Part shown: piece after piece, positions 1-11,437 of the stretch | Position numbering within the stretch: the stretch's first letter is position 1 | How the letters are laid out: every line of letters begins with the position of its first letter | Assembly: GCA_028622995.1 (NCBI GenBank) | Contig: JAJQJQ010000025.1 | Coordinates: 3,409,135 to 3,473,134 of the forward strand | DNA length: 64,000 nucleotides | Direction: 5' to 3' | Source: Panagrolaimus kolymaensis | Taxonomy: Eukaryota > Nematoda > Chromadorea > Rhabditida > Panagrolaimidae | Translations under genes and position numbers: made by a program | Notes under the pieces: generated by a model | The model's input: only the letters and a program-made list of their open reading frames with translations | What the model was told of the DNA's origin: nothing | The model's database searches: none

Positions 1-852
1 ACAATGCAATGTTAATACAAACAGCGGTTAAATTAAAATCACCAAGATAATCAATAAGTTTAATGTTCCAAAACTAAAAAAAGGAAGGTAAAAATAAAAC
101 TTTTTGGAATACCTTAAAATTGGTGTTTTACTTACCTGCAAAAATATTCCAGCAATAAAAGCGGGTGTAAAAGCAAAAGCAACATTTAAAACAGAAAGAA
201 TAAATACAGAATTATTTAATTTTCGAACTAATTGTTTTTGAGATGATTTTCTAAAATAATTTAAAACTAATAAAATTGCTGCGGCAATAACATTTAAACA
301 GCAAAATACATATTTCACATAAGTCATAATTAATGGATATCCGAGAAGATAAACTAAACAAATATAAAAGGTGCATGTTGTTGTTGGTTCCTTTGTATTG
401 AATGCAAACCAATTCGTTAAAATAATATATAAAATAAAAATTCCAACAACACAAGAAATAAAAATCCATGCAAGAATGGTTTTATAAAGTTTTCTATATA
501 AAATTGGAAAAGCCACAGAAAAACATCGATCAGCACAAAGAAAAAAATCAGCGATAGGAACAAAATTAATGAAAATAGTTGGAAATCCAGAAATATAATA
601 AAGAAGAATTGGATTATAATAACTTTGTCCTGGACGCCACCAAATAAAAATATATGTTGCGTTTATAATTAGAAAAATACTCGAAGATCCGGTAAACCAA
701 AAATAAAGGTAAACCGCGGGTGTTCGAGTATGAATGTGAAAATTTTTCTTTGGCTTTTTAAATAGCAAAATTGATGAAGCGTATAAAGTAAATAAAGAAC
801 AGCAAGTACATATGGAATAATGAATCAAAGTTAACAAGTTTGTATCTGTCAT
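1..852 (-). CDS. Srbc-like 7TM chemoreceptor, cut by left edge
   Basis: Seven-pass membrane receptor of a nematode serpentine family, expected in the ciliary membrane of sensory neurons. Exon 1 runs 852-136 (239 codons) and ends CAG|GTAAGT. Exon 2 opens at 73 after TTTTTTTAG and leaves the window in frame, adding a segment beginning FWNIKLIDYLG that lines up with the last exon of the other Srbc-like genes here. The intron is phase 0 at the same place as in those genes. TM3 ends in the signature ADRCFSVAFPILY, matching IDRILTIIFPWKY and LDRCLSIIFPMKY in the paralogues. Reading through the intron gives a false 274-residue protein. Seen: hydrophobic segments, motif and splice sites. Inferred: the Srbc family and the chemosensory role. 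Confidence 0.8.
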
Positions 853-1605
853 GATTCGTTGAGTATGAAAGACACGACCTTTTGCAAGTAATCAGCGTAG
901 CAACTATAGGAAACTAATATAGTGATCGTGGAAAGCTTTATTTTTTAAAAGTAAAAATCGCCAATAACAAAGTTTTGTCTTGTTGCAAAATAAAAATTGC
1001 TGACAAAAAAGTTTATTTAAATACTTTTAAAAAAATAAATAAAGAAGCTGTAAAGACAACAAACACCATTCAACTTTGAGAAATGTAATAAAAAGGTATT
1101 CAAGTTGGCAATTACAAAAAATGTTATTTTTGTTTGTTCCATAATTGTTATTTATTTTATTCATGTTGATGTATCATGCTTCCTACATCCTATTTCTTTT
1201 AACTTTTCTTTTTCAGCTGAACTTTTTTATATTCATTTGTGTGGGACTTATAATGGGTACTTCTTTATGGAAGTAAAATAGCACCGTTTTACATGTTTAT
1301 TTTCAACAAAAAAGCACATTAAAATTATAATGTTTTAATATCGGAAGTTTTTGCCATTAAAATTTTGTGGGAAGGTTCTAAAATAGCAAAACTTTATTCA
1401 CGTTTAAAAAAGAAAATGAGACCAAGCATTTTATTTTCAATTAAAATGTTAAAAGTGTTATTCGGATTTTATAAAAAAATTGAACAAAAAAAGATTAAAA
1501 AAATTAATTTGCAAATTCCTGATAAACATATACAAATGTTTATTTTTAAAGCTTTTCAAATAATCTATAAAAAAAATGTATTTTACACAAAAAAGTAAGA
1601 TACAA
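853..1605. other. Intergenic, no gene seen
   Basis: AT-rich spacer between the 5' end of the Srbc-like receptor and the 3' end of the sugar transporter. The 77-codon frame at 1365-1598 is lysine/isoleucine-rich, overlaps an opposite frame and has no recognisable features, so I do not call it. Confidence 0.6.
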
Positions 1606-3201
1606 TTATACAGTACCATAATTATTATACGTGCTAATCCTAGACCTAAAAGAACCACGACGAGATTCAGCTCGACTTCTAACTGATTCAAAATTTTGAT
1701 ATACGGCTTTTTGTTTGGTTTCTGGGAGATTAAAATATAAATAAACGAATAAAAAAATTTGAATAAGAATTATCGGAATAAAAATACTGAATCCAAGAAT
1801 GGGTTGAAAAAAGGAATAAACAAAATTAAAACAAATAGCTAAAATGGAATTCGTAAGCATCATAGCTTGCACCGTCGATGCTTTAGCTGATGAAGGAAGT
1901 AAATCAGCGATAAGTAAAATGGAAAAAGTTAAAATTCCAAAAGCCATTGAAAGATCGATGCAAATTGTAAAAAGTATGGATAAAACAAATGTTATGGAAT
2001 TTGGAGTGGAATTGTTTAGCTCGAAAACACATTCAGCGGAAGCCATAAAAATGCATCCCAAAAATGATAGACAAATACTAAAAAGAAAAATGGGTCGCCG
2101 CCCAATTTTTTCATATAAAAATGGTATCACATAATAAAGGGGTTCAGAGACTAGGTTACAAATCAATTCAAAAGTGAGTGCTTGAGAATTGGAAAATCCA
2201 TATTTGATTTTTAAAGTTATGGAATAAAGCGAATAAATTTGGATGGGACCAAGAGTGGTAATCAAAGTTGTAGCAAATACGAGAATCAAAGAATTTCGTA
2301 AACCAATATTCGACCAAATTTCGCTGAAGCTTGTATGCAAACTTTTCGAGTGAACTAGTGAACGCTCAATATTATAATTGTATGTAATTTCTTCTGGAAA
2401 AAATATTTTTTATGACAAATGACGCAAATTAATAAAGTCATTACCAACATCAGCAGAAGCTCCATGAAAAGCTCTAATAGCTTCTTCAGCTTTTGTTTTA
2501 CGATTTGTAAACCATAAAAATTTTGGTGATTCTGGAATAAACAAAGCTGCAACGAAAAATACAATGATGATGCCGATGGCAATATAAAAAACATAGTGCC
2601 AATTTGCATCATTTCCCAAAAATTGAGGTAAAAGTAAAATTGTGAAACTAATCGAAATATAACCAACAACGGCTGAGAGACTTTGAGTTATGAAACCTAC
2701 AAAAATAACCTATTCATCGATCACTTTTTTAGTTTTCAAGATTTACATACCTCGAATATTATCTGGCGAACATTCACTAATATAAATTCTTGTGGCACCC
2801 ATTTTTAATGGAGTCGCAGCTCCAAGAAGAATATTTCCACCAGCGAATAATTCAATGGAAACAAACAATCTTCCAAGAAGCATAAAAAGCACTGCCAAAA
2901 AAGCAATGCTAGTTCGAAAATAAATTGCTACAGCTTTTCTACCAAATGAATCGATTTTTGGTAAAATAAATATCAAAGAAAGTAAAGAACCAAGTAAATG
3001 CAAATTACTAAATACTGAAACAACTTGAGAGACACCATTTTCATTAAGAAAAATTCCATAATGCAAATTTAAGGAGTCATTATAAAAATGGGACAACGGC
3101 ACAGGAGCTTTGATAAATAAAATGGCTATCAAATCTTCAAAACATCCAAGGCATCCATGAATAATTACAGCGGCAATTAAGTATTTTGATGGAATCAACA
3201 T
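1606..3201 (-). CDS. MFS sugar transporter (SLC2/GLUT-like), copy A
   Basis: Predicted plasma-membrane hexose-type transporter of 496 aa, about the usual length for the family. Exons are 3201-2751, 2696-2445 and 2393-1606 with consensus GT/AG ends; lengths 451, 252 and 788 sum to a whole number of codons. Family marks: SFGRK in the loop after TM2 (about residues 85-89), ISECSPDNIRG with the conserved E and R near 143-151, PESPKF after TM6 (205-210), EKIGRRP in the loop after TM8, and LPETK near the C-terminus. The TM7 region reads GPIQIYSLYS instead of the classical QQLSG, so the substrate may differ from glucose. Same exon layout as the copy at 8817-10472. The last 90 or so residues are almost identical to that copy although the rest has diverged, which suggests gene conversion. 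Confidence 0.9.
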
Positions 3202-3698
3202 TTTTTGTTAAATGCAAAAGTATGAAAACGAATTGTATGATAGTTTTTGCAATTGTCTGCAACTACCTCTCCGCCTTCTTCGTCCAAATATTGTTGTTGT
3301 AAATTATAGTTTTAAAAGCCTTTTTTTCATTTGCACTTTACTTTGATTTTGATGTTCACATTTTTTGATTAAAAGTGCAAAAAGAATAATGGCTGTTCCA
3401 TCAAGCAGCTTATCACAGTAATAACCTCATAAACTTAAGCGTTCCCTTTTTTAATCTGTCAACTTTTTGATTGACAGCTATAAAGATAAACGTTTCATTA
3501 AGCTTTATGACCCCTAAAGATTTTCTTTGTTTAATTGGAAAACAAAAACGAACAATGGTGTCTGCATTTTAAGTATATCAAGATGACATTTGTAAATCAC
3601 TTTTTCAAAAAGCTTAGGTGCATGTATGTATTTCAAAACGAAAAAGACCAAAATCAACAAAACTTTATCAAACATTAAAAAACGAGAACAACAATAAT
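3202..3698. other. Intergenic, no gene seen
   Basis: Upstream of transporter A and downstream of the BTB gene. AT-rich; I see no exon with both coding character and splice sites. Confidence 0.6.
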
Positions 3699-4912
3699 TC
3701 AAGAAGACATGGAATTATAAAAAGCTTCTTTAAATAGTTTTTTACCAAAAGCTTCATCGAGATCATCAAAATCAGAAACAGGTGTACGGTTTTCCATGCA
3801 TTTCATCAAAAATACGAAACAAGCTTCAATGAGTTCATCAAAATCAGAAACAGGTGTACGGTTTTCCATGCATTTCATCAAAAATACGAAACAAGCTTCA
3901 TTGAGTTCATGAGCAATGGAGATGATTGAAGCATTTGCGAGTTTACAAACATTAGAAACAGAGATTTGACTGATGAGATGCGATTCAAGGTAATCCTAAA
4001 ATTGAGTTATGGTTGAGTAAAATTTTGATCAAAGCTTACTTTGAGGTCATTCATTTGATACTTATCAGCAAACTGAAGAAGTGGAATAGCGACGGAAAGG
4101 TTCATCAAATCACTGATGTCGAGATCATAACAGTATTTGATTGCAGTTTCAACGACATCGAAGGAAAAGTCAGTAATTTGGGTACGATTTTCAGTTGATT
4201 CTTTCATGTTTGATTCAAACATTGCTGCGAACATAGGAGAACGATGTTTAAGAACAATTTTGTGTGCCTGTAAAAATAAATAAAAAGAAGCAAAGAAAAT
4301 GAAAAAACTAACTTTGATCGTTTTTCCATCAGCTTCGATAATGAAATCTTTATCATCGGCGTTCCATAAACCTTCAATTAAACGGGAATTCTTCTTAATG
4401 CTTGACTTTTGTTCTTTTAGCTTTTTGACCTTTAAAACACCTTTGACTTCCAAAATGAGTTTTCCATTGACAATGTACTTTTTTTCTGGATCAAAGAATT
4501 CAACGGCAGTAAAAATAATCTTTTCCCATGTAACAGAAGAAGGACTCCATTCAATTTGTTTATCCATTTTAGAATCATAATTAGCAGATTCGATAGACAA
4601 AGTTAAATCAGGAACAATTTCAGTTTCAAATACATTTCTTTCTAATCGAAATTCAAGAACAGCCATTTCAGGAGCATCATTCACTTCATAATCTTTCCAC
4701 TTGGGAAAAATTGAAAAGCCATATTCAACACCAGTGAATGAAGTAATTTTAAGATTATCACTTCTAACAAATCCGCGTTCTGCTGCTGCTTTTCTTAAAG
4801 ATTTCTCAGAAATTTTCCATCGTGTTGCAAATGGATATTCAACTTCCTAAAAATTTCAAAAGTTATAACTAAAATGTTTGAAGAAGAAACTTACAATCAT
4901 TGAAGGATCCAT
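3699..4912 (-). CDS. BTB-BACK domain protein with N-terminal MATH-like region
   Basis: Likely substrate adaptor, possibly for a CUL3 ubiquitin ligase, as many nematode BTB proteins are. Exons: 4912-4895 (MDPSMI), 4846-4313, 4267-4040, 3995-3699; 358 aa, all splice sites canonical. Residues 1-150 contain the stretch YPFATRWKISEKSLRKAA and beta-rich sequence resembling a divergent MATH domain. Residues about 165-260 are the BTB fold: DFIIEADGKTIK, then AHKIVLKHRSPMFAAMF, then a run ending LLQFADKYQMNDLK. Residues 261-358 look like the start of a BACK domain (ESHLISQISVSNVCKLAN). Oddity: 24 residues are repeated back to back in the BACK region, encoded by a 72-bp DNA duplication. A decayed copy of the first two exons sits at 13894-14321. 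The BTB call is firm; MATH is tentative. Confidence 0.85.
3763..3906. repeat. 72-bp tandem duplication inside the BTB gene
   Basis: Units 3763-3834 and 3835-3906 differ at about one base. They keep the reading frame and add 24 residues containing CFVFLMKCMENRTPVSDFD twice. Confidence 0.95.
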
Positions 4913-5614
4913 CGTAATTTGCAATATAAAACAACAGTAGAGATCAAGTAGCAATAACAACCAGTGAATCAATCTAAAAGATGCATAATTAATCCATAAA
5001 GATATCTTAAAACATGGAAAAGGCAAAACATTCAATAAAAAAAAATTCCAAAAGAAAATTGAATCTAAGAGACTCGTGTGAGCTTTTTTTTATACAACAT
5101 TATTATATAGTAAATCTCGACCTCTTTTAACGCATTATTATTTGATTAAAACATAAAAAAACAATCATGAATTATGAAAAAAACTCTATCGAATTCAAAA
5201 AAAAAAAAGACCGAATAAAAAAATGTTGCAAAATCATGGAAAATGGCGCCAAAGAAACAGAGACACCTTTTCTTTACGGGAAAAAATCTCAAGCATTGTA
5301 AAAAAACAATATTTTGTTTTATAATAAATGTTCGATATTGTTTTTTTAATGTTTTTTAATTCATAATCGTTTAATAACTGCTTAAACTAAATCCATATTG
5401 CAAACTATTATATATTATATGTACATAATTTGCTTATTTGTTCATTTTAGAATATTTATGAAAGGGAAAACATTGTTGAATATTTTTCATTTTTTTGCAA
5501 TTTTTTTTTGTCGAATGGTATATTATTTATTTATTATATTTGAAAAGGTCTTTTTTTAAATAATTTATTAGGAAAAGGAGCAAAAAAAAAATGAATGTCT
5601 GACTTTTTAAATAA
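4913..5614. other. Intergenic, no gene seen
   Basis: Upstream region of the BTB gene, very AT-rich with long A and T runs. No supported gene. Confidence 0.6.
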
Positions 5615-6619
5615 TTATGGCATAATTAAAATTGTCGACACATGCCCTATTTCGGTTCGACTATTTAATCGATATGGAATTAATTGATGCTTAAAAAATT
5701 TAAAAATAAAAATTTGATATGGTGAAATAAAATACAGTGTTGCAATAAATTCCACTAAACAATGAGCCATTAGAATCGACATAAACATGCACATAGCTGA
5801 AGCAGAATGAGGAATATCAAAAGTGATGAAAATGAAAAACATTAAAACGGGTAAATTTAGAAAAATATTTGTTAAATAAATTTGCATCACGGAGCTAAGA
5901 ATTAAAGATTTTTGAAGTCGATTGGTTGTTTGACTTTGATGTTTGAGAATTAAATTAACAAAATAAATGGAAAATGCAATGGAACCAAAAATTACGAAGC
6001 TTAAAATAAAAATAATGGGAATGGTAACTCGATCAATAAAAATATGTGGAATAAGAAAAAATGATGGTTCAACGAAAAATATTTCCAAATATGAATCATA
6101 TTCTTTTGCCCATTGATAAATGGTTTGAGTATCGACGATTAACATGGGCCAAAACGTCATAATTAAAAATACATAACAAGCTATTGAGATTATAATGAAA
6201 ATAATTAAACTATTTTTTAAATTAAACCATGCCATTAATTTTGATGGAAAAACATACATATATCTTGCGCCAATGGTGATTGTTAACCCGATGATACAAT
6301 TTGTAACAAAAGCCAAACAAATCATTTCTGCAATGGCAGTGTTTCGAAAGTTTCCATAATTTTTAAATATTCCTATTTGAATTCCACCCGCGCATGGAGA
6401 CATAAACAATGGTTTAATTATTCCAAGCAAAGTCTCTAAAGCCAAACACCAAAATGAATGATTAAGAATTAACCATTTAATGGAATTTAACTTTTTTGAT
6501 TGAGTTAAAATTACATATAATAATAAAGGAGCAATGAGCCAACATAAAAATAAAGTAAAATACGAAAAATAATAATAAAATTCAACAATAATTAATAAAG
6601 GCGCCGAGACTTTAGACAT
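5615..6619 (-). CDS. Srh-like 7TM chemoreceptor
   Basis: Intact single-exon receptor of 334 aa, the usual length for this superfamily. The N-terminus has the shared block FYYYFSYFTLF, then VILTQSKKLNSIKWLILNHS after TM1. TM6 is preceded by LQKSLILSSVMQ and the last helix ends IATLYFISPYQ, the typical end of Srh/Str-superfamily receptors. Closest relatives in the window are the intact gene at 19197-20201 and the relics at 14325-14432, 17383-18711 and 24527-24705. Expected in sensory cilia; the ligand is unknown. I call it Srh-like because of the single exon and these motifs; Sri is the main alternative. Confidence 0.85.
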   Translation of the reverse strand: MSKVSAPLLIIVEFYYYFSYFTLFLCWLIAPLLLYVILTQSKKLNSIKWLILNHSFWCLALETLLGIIKPLFMSPCAGGIQIGIFKNYGNFRNTAIAEMICLAFVTNCIIGLTITIGARYMYVFPSKLMAWFNLKNSLIIFIIISIACYVFLIMTFWPMLIVDTQTIYQWAKEYDSYLEIFFVEPSFFLIPHIFIDRVTIPIIFILSFVIFGSIAFSIYFVNLILKHQSQTTNRLQKSLILSSVMQIYLTNIFLNLPVLMFFIFITFDIPHSASAMCMFMSILMAHCLVEFIATLYFISPYQIFIFKFFKHQLIPYRLNSRTEIGHVSTILIMP

Positions 6620-7442
6620 TTTTTTCTTTCAAAATGTGTGAAATTATAAAAATTAACAAATCCTGTTTTGTTCTTCGTTGTAAAAAGTGAATAAGATTTA
6701 TTAGTATTTATTATTTTTCAGACATTAAAATTGACAGATGTGTAAAGAAAAATTTATATGGACATTATAAATTTAAATTCAATGAGGTTTGAAGTTCTTT
6801 TTCTTTTGTTGAGTTCAAAAAAACATAAAAGTAAAATATTTTACATATTCTTTTCTAAAAATTTATGCAGCAATAAAAGTTAATTTTCTAACATTTAAAA
6901 ATCTTTGTTAACTATGTTGTTACATTTGATTTTAAACTTTGCACTAAAAATGAGTGCAAAAGAAAGAAGATTCTTGTGACTTTTGCATTTTCGAAACTAT
7001 TGGTGCAGAATGTTGAGCATTAATGATGTAAATCAAATTTAGATTTAAAAATAGCATGAATTCCATTTATTTTTTTTACAAATTTTTTTCTCACAGAAAT
7101 GAAAATAAAATTTACTGCTACAAAAAATTAAAATATAATTTTGTGCACTTTTATGTATATTCTTCTTCTCTCATATTTTAGGGAAAAGATCATATATGTG
7201 CAACTAACTATAAACTCTAAGGTGACAGTAAAAAGGACGACATTCATCAAAAAAGGATTAAATTTACAAAATGAAATCTATTTTAAATGTGCTCAAAAAA
7301 AATTTTGACAAAAATATTTGTGTACATTGACAAAAAGTATTTTTGATGTATTTCATTCGCCATTTTTTTGGTTATTTTTCGACGATTACCCATATTTCAT
7401 TTACAAAATGGGTTTACCAAAAATAGTTTTCTTTTTTTATAG
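6620..7442. other. Intergenic, no gene seen
   Basis: AT-rich spacer upstream of the Srh-like receptor. Nothing supported. Confidence 0.55.
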
Positions 7443-7573
7443 TCGAATTGAATGAAATAATTGATGGATATTATTATTTACGAAAAGATGATTCAATGGT
7501 TGAATGGCTTTCAATGGTGTTTGATAATGGATTATTCGGTACAGAAAAAAAGCGACGTTCGATGCTATTTTAA
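7443..7573 (+). CDS. Possible terminal exon of an unidentified gene
   Basis: After a good acceptor (TTTTTTTATAG, ending at 7442) an open frame reads ELNEIIDGYYYLRKDD and on to EKKRRSMLF before a stop at 7571-7573. The composition looks like a real protein end, unlike the lysine-rich reading of the overlapping frame. I cannot place upstream exons and do not recognise the family. It may be a relic; the 188-190 bp palindrome starts about 155 bases downstream. Confidence 0.25.
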
Positions 7574-7727
7574 TTTGGAAAAAAAGCTTGGTTTACTCTT
7601 TAAAAAAATTGTTGAAAAAATATTTAGTTTGAACGAAAAAACATTCATTAAAAAAATAATTACACAAAGTACTGGCAAACAAATGAATAAAGGGGATAAT
7701 CTTTATATCCTTTTTTATTACGAACTC

Positions 7728-7917
7728 TGCTTACGACATGTTTTACCTCCTAGCGCGAAAGTTCTTTGTCAAGCCCATTTCAAAAGCTTTCGAAACTTTA
7801 CAAAGCATTACAAATTTTTTTTTCGAAGTTTTTCGAAATTTTTTTGAGTTTTCGAAGTCTTTCGAAATGGATTTGACAAAGAACTTTCGCGCTAGGAGGT
7901 AAAACATGTCGTAAGCA
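7728..7917. mobile_element. Small foldback element (190 bp)
   Basis: Near-perfect inverted repeat. The left arm begins TGCTTACGACATGTTTTACC and the right arm ends with its reverse complement. About 44 bases per arm match exactly (including CTAGCGCGAAAGTTC), followed by an imperfect TTCGAAA-rich inner section. No coding capacity. A non-autonomous hairpin transposon is the simplest reading; I could not settle a target duplication. Confidence 0.75.
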
Positions 7918-8145
7918 AAAATTTGAGTCAGGTGGGACTCCCCCTTTAAAAATAAAAACAAGCATCATGTTTGTCCCAAATAAAACGAAACAATGATTTT
8001 GGGACAAATTTTTAATAAAATATGTTTGCTTTTGCATGAAATTTATTAAAGCTTTTAAAAATAAAGAGTTAATTTTGTTGATAAAAAAAACGACTTTCAT
8101 GCATTAATTTTTATTTTAACAAATTGGATTGCGACATTTTCTTTA

Positions 8146-8375
8146 TTAATTTGTGCAAAGCCCTGAAGCCACTTCGCATTTAAGATGATCACTTTTAGTG
8201 CAATCAGCATCTTTGCTACATGAAGGATCAACTTCATATCCCGAAATGGTTGAGCTTGAATAATCCCGCGAAGGAGAAACTCCACAATAAATCATAGTAT
8301 ATCCATCTAAAGAGCAATCGGGACTTGAACTTCCATACCAACATCCAATTGAATATGAATTATCATGGACAAAGG
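8146..8375 (-). CDS. Cys-rich secreted-type peptide, last exon only
   Basis: Open frame of 75 codons after a weak acceptor (AAATAAG), stop at 8148-8146. Seven cysteines in the pattern C-W, then C-S, C-G, a Ser-rich spacer, then PSCSKDADCTKSD, LKCE and a final C. The even spacing suggests disulphides in an extracellular peptide. The frame is closed by TAA just upstream and I find no signal-peptide exon in the next 440 bases, so this is either an incomplete model or a pseudogene fragment. Family not recognised. A different frame over the same DNA gives a lysine/isoleucine-rich reading that I reject. Confidence 0.4.
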
Positions 8376-8816
8376 CTTATTTTGTAAATCAAAATGGTGG
8401 TGTTGATGTTACGCGAAAACAGTTTATTCTTTCACATTTTTTAATGCTAACCATTTTTTTTTGGTTTTACTATATTTGGTATAATTGATTCCATAAAAGT
8501 TTAAAAAAATTAAAATGTATGCAACTTAAAAGAATTTTAATAAAAATCAATAATTCCGTGACCTTTTCTCGCTCTCTTTGATCTGAGTAACTGAAATTGT
8601 GATAATATGAGAAAAGTGTCCATTTTTGATAAGTTTTTATTCTAAAATTATAGTCATTTAATTCGAGTCCCACGAGTTCAGTATCATGGGTTTTGTTTAT
8701 TTTTTTTATCACAAGTATGTATGTTACTTACATCCAAGATGTATTGAGCACAAAAACTTTATTTTAGATTCACAAAATTTTAAAGCTTGAAGTTACGCCA
8801 CGTAAAAAACACAAAA
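8376..8816. other. Intergenic, no gene seen
   Basis: Would have to hold the missing 5' exon of the Cys-rich peptide on the minus strand, but no ATG with a hydrophobic leader and a phase-1 donor is visible. Confidence 0.45.
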
Positions 8817-10472
8817 TTATACAGCACCATAATTCCGAGTACTCATCCTCGATCGAAATGTGTTTATTCTCGACCTGAATGAACCACGCCGGGATTCAGC
8901 TCGACTTCTAACTGATTCAAAATTTTGATATACGGCTTTTTGTTTGGTTTCTGGGAGATTAAAATATAAATAAACAAAAAGGAAAATTTGAATAAGAATT
9001 ATCGGAATAAAAATACTAAATCCAAGAATGGGTTGAAAGAAAGAATAAACAAAATTAAAACAAATCGCTAAAATGGAATTCGTAAGCATCATAGCTTGTA
9101 CTGTTGATGCTTTAGCTGACGAAGGGAGTAAATCAGCGATAAGTATTACACCGAAGCTTGAAATTCCTAATTCAACTGTGAGATCAATGCAAATAGTAAA
9201 AAGAATAGACAAAATAAAAGTTGATGAATTTGATGTGGAACCATTAAGTTCATAAACGCAATCAGCAGCAAACATAAAAACTGCTGCCATTAGCGATAAA
9301 GTCATATTACAAAGAAATATTGGTCGTCTACCAATTTTTTCATATAAAAATGGCAAAGCATAATAAAGAGGAACAAAAAGGAGATTACACAACAATTCAA
9401 AGGTCAAAGCTTGAGAATTGGAAAAGCCATATTTTATTTTTGAGGTTATTGAATAAACCATGTAAATTTGCATGGGACCAATTGCAGTAACCAAAGCTAC
9501 GGCTAAGACAAGAATCATCGATTCCCGAAGAGTTTCATCAGCCCAAATTTCTTGAAAACTTGTATGTAAACCTTTTGATTGAACCATTGATCGCTCTAAG
9601 TCATAATCGGCTGTTATCCAATCTAAAAATATTTTGGCTTATTTAATTCAGTAATATAATTAATTCCTTACCAACATCAGCAGAATCACCATGAAAAGCT
9701 CTAATAGCTTCTTCAGCTTTAGTTTTTCGATTTGTAAACCATAAAAATTTAGGTGATTCTGGAATAAACACGGCTCCAGAAATGAAAACAATAATAATTA
9801 TAATGGCGATAAAGAAAACATAGTGCCAATTTGCGTCATTCCCCAAAAATTGTGGCATCAACAATAGAGAAAAGCCAATTATTATAATGCCAGAAACGGC
9901 GGATAAACCTTGGGTTATGAATCCTAAAAATTTTGAGGTAAGTTATTTGCTTTTTATATGGTATTCACCGAAAAAGTTAGCCTCTAAAAAACTCATAGTT
10001 ATTAAATACCTCGAATTTCATCAGGTGCACATTCACTAATATACATTCTCGTGACGCCAGCTTTTAAAGGATTAGTTGCTCCAATAAGAAAGCTTCCACC
10101 TGCGAATAATTCAATGGATGTCAACCATTTTCCCATCAACATTAAAATTGCTGCCAAAAAAGCAAGACCAGAACGAAAATAAATTGAAACATTTTTTCTT
10201 CCATACGAATCCATTTTGGGTAAAATAAATATTAGTGAAGAGAGACTTCCAAGAATTTGTAAACTACTAATTGTTGATAAAACTTGAGACATTCCATTTT
10301 CATTTAAAATCATGCCATAATGTAAGTTCAAGGAATCATTGTAGAAATGTGATAATGGTATGGGAGCTTTTGAAAATAAAAGTGAAATTAATTCTTCAAA
10401 ACATCCAAGGCAACCATGGACGATTACAGCAGCAATCAAATATTTGGATAACTGTATCATTTTTCCCTCCAA
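8817..10472 (-). CDS. MFS sugar transporter (SLC2/GLUT-like), copy B
   Basis: Tandem paralogue of the transporter at 1606-3201. Exons 10472-10010, 9923-9672 and 9622-8817; exon 2 is 252 bases in both copies and all intron positions and phases match; 506 aa. Motifs: SYGRK in the TM2-3 loop, ISECAPDEIRG, PESPKF, EKIGRRP, LPETK. The C-terminal tail has extra arginine/serine repeats (RSRINTFRSRMST) that copy A lacks. TM7 reads GPMQIYMVYS, again without the classical QQLSG. Probably takes up a sugar or polyol at the plasma membrane; substrate unknown. The 3' part is nearly identical to copy A at DNA level. Confidence 0.9.
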
Positions 10473-11437
10473 AAAAATTTAAAGGCCAAAAACGAAAAGA
10501 AAATTAAAATTTTAAAAGTGCAAAAAATAAGACTAAAAAATTTGATAGAAAAAACTTTTGTCGTCGATGTGTGTGGCGGCGCCCCATATCTTCTTATGTA
10601 TATAATTTTATTGTGCCTTATCTCTTTTTTTCCCTTACAGTCTTTTTTTGTTGTTAAAAGTGCAGAGTTAAAAACCCTTATCGAAATTAATTGAGCGAAC
10701 GGACGTCAAACTAAACTAATAAAATTGGAAGGATTGAACTCATCAAAAAATAAATAAAAAATTCAATTTTAAAAAATTTAGCTAAAATAAAATTTTATTT
10801 TGGTTTCTAAATTATGAAAACTCCAAATAGTAAATTTTTCACTTCGAAATCCCTTTAAACTTCTTTTTTATTTCTGCGGATGTCGTCAAACTTTTATGGA
10901 GTTCACGTGGCTTTTTTTTACGTTTATCTTTTTTCTTTCAATACTATTCCTTTTGTCAAAAGTGAGAAAAAGAAATGAAATGTGTGCTTGCTTATTATCA
11001 CTTCAAACGTGCAAAAAAAGAAAATGCTTGGGTGGCCGGCCTGGTCTGTCAACCATTCCTCTTAGCTCAAATTAATGTGAAGAGGCAAAGAAAGATAAAA
11101 AAAACGCCTGACTATTTTGGTATTAAAATACAAAGTTCATATATGTGTATCTCCATAAAAAGTTAAGCTTCGTTATAACATCGAAAAGAAAAGAAAATTT
11201 ATAATTAATGCTTTCCAATCAAAACAATCGTTACTTTGTGTACCTTTTAATTTAGAAAGGTTTTGGTTAGTTCAAAATTATAACTTTTTTTGGTACCAAC
11301 TTTTCTCATTCTTTTTTTTCAATGTTTGACAATTTTCTTCTTTGATAAAGGCCAACATTTATGTTTGCAATAATAATGAAAAATTTAGTTAACAAAATTA
11401 AACAAAATATTGATTGTTAAAATATTTTTACATTTTT
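10473..11437. other. Intergenic, no gene seen
   Basis: Upstream region of transporter B. A 63-codon frame at 10975-11166 has no start context, splice sites or recognisable features and is not called. Confidence 0.55.

Noticed and set aside
1365..1598. 77-codon plus-strand frame
   Set aside because: Lysine/isoleucine-rich, overlapped by an opposite frame of the same length, no start context or domain.
7461..7847. 128-codon plus-strand frame
   Set aside because: It runs into the left arm of the palindrome and is of low complexity; another frame over its start (7443-7573) looks more protein-like.
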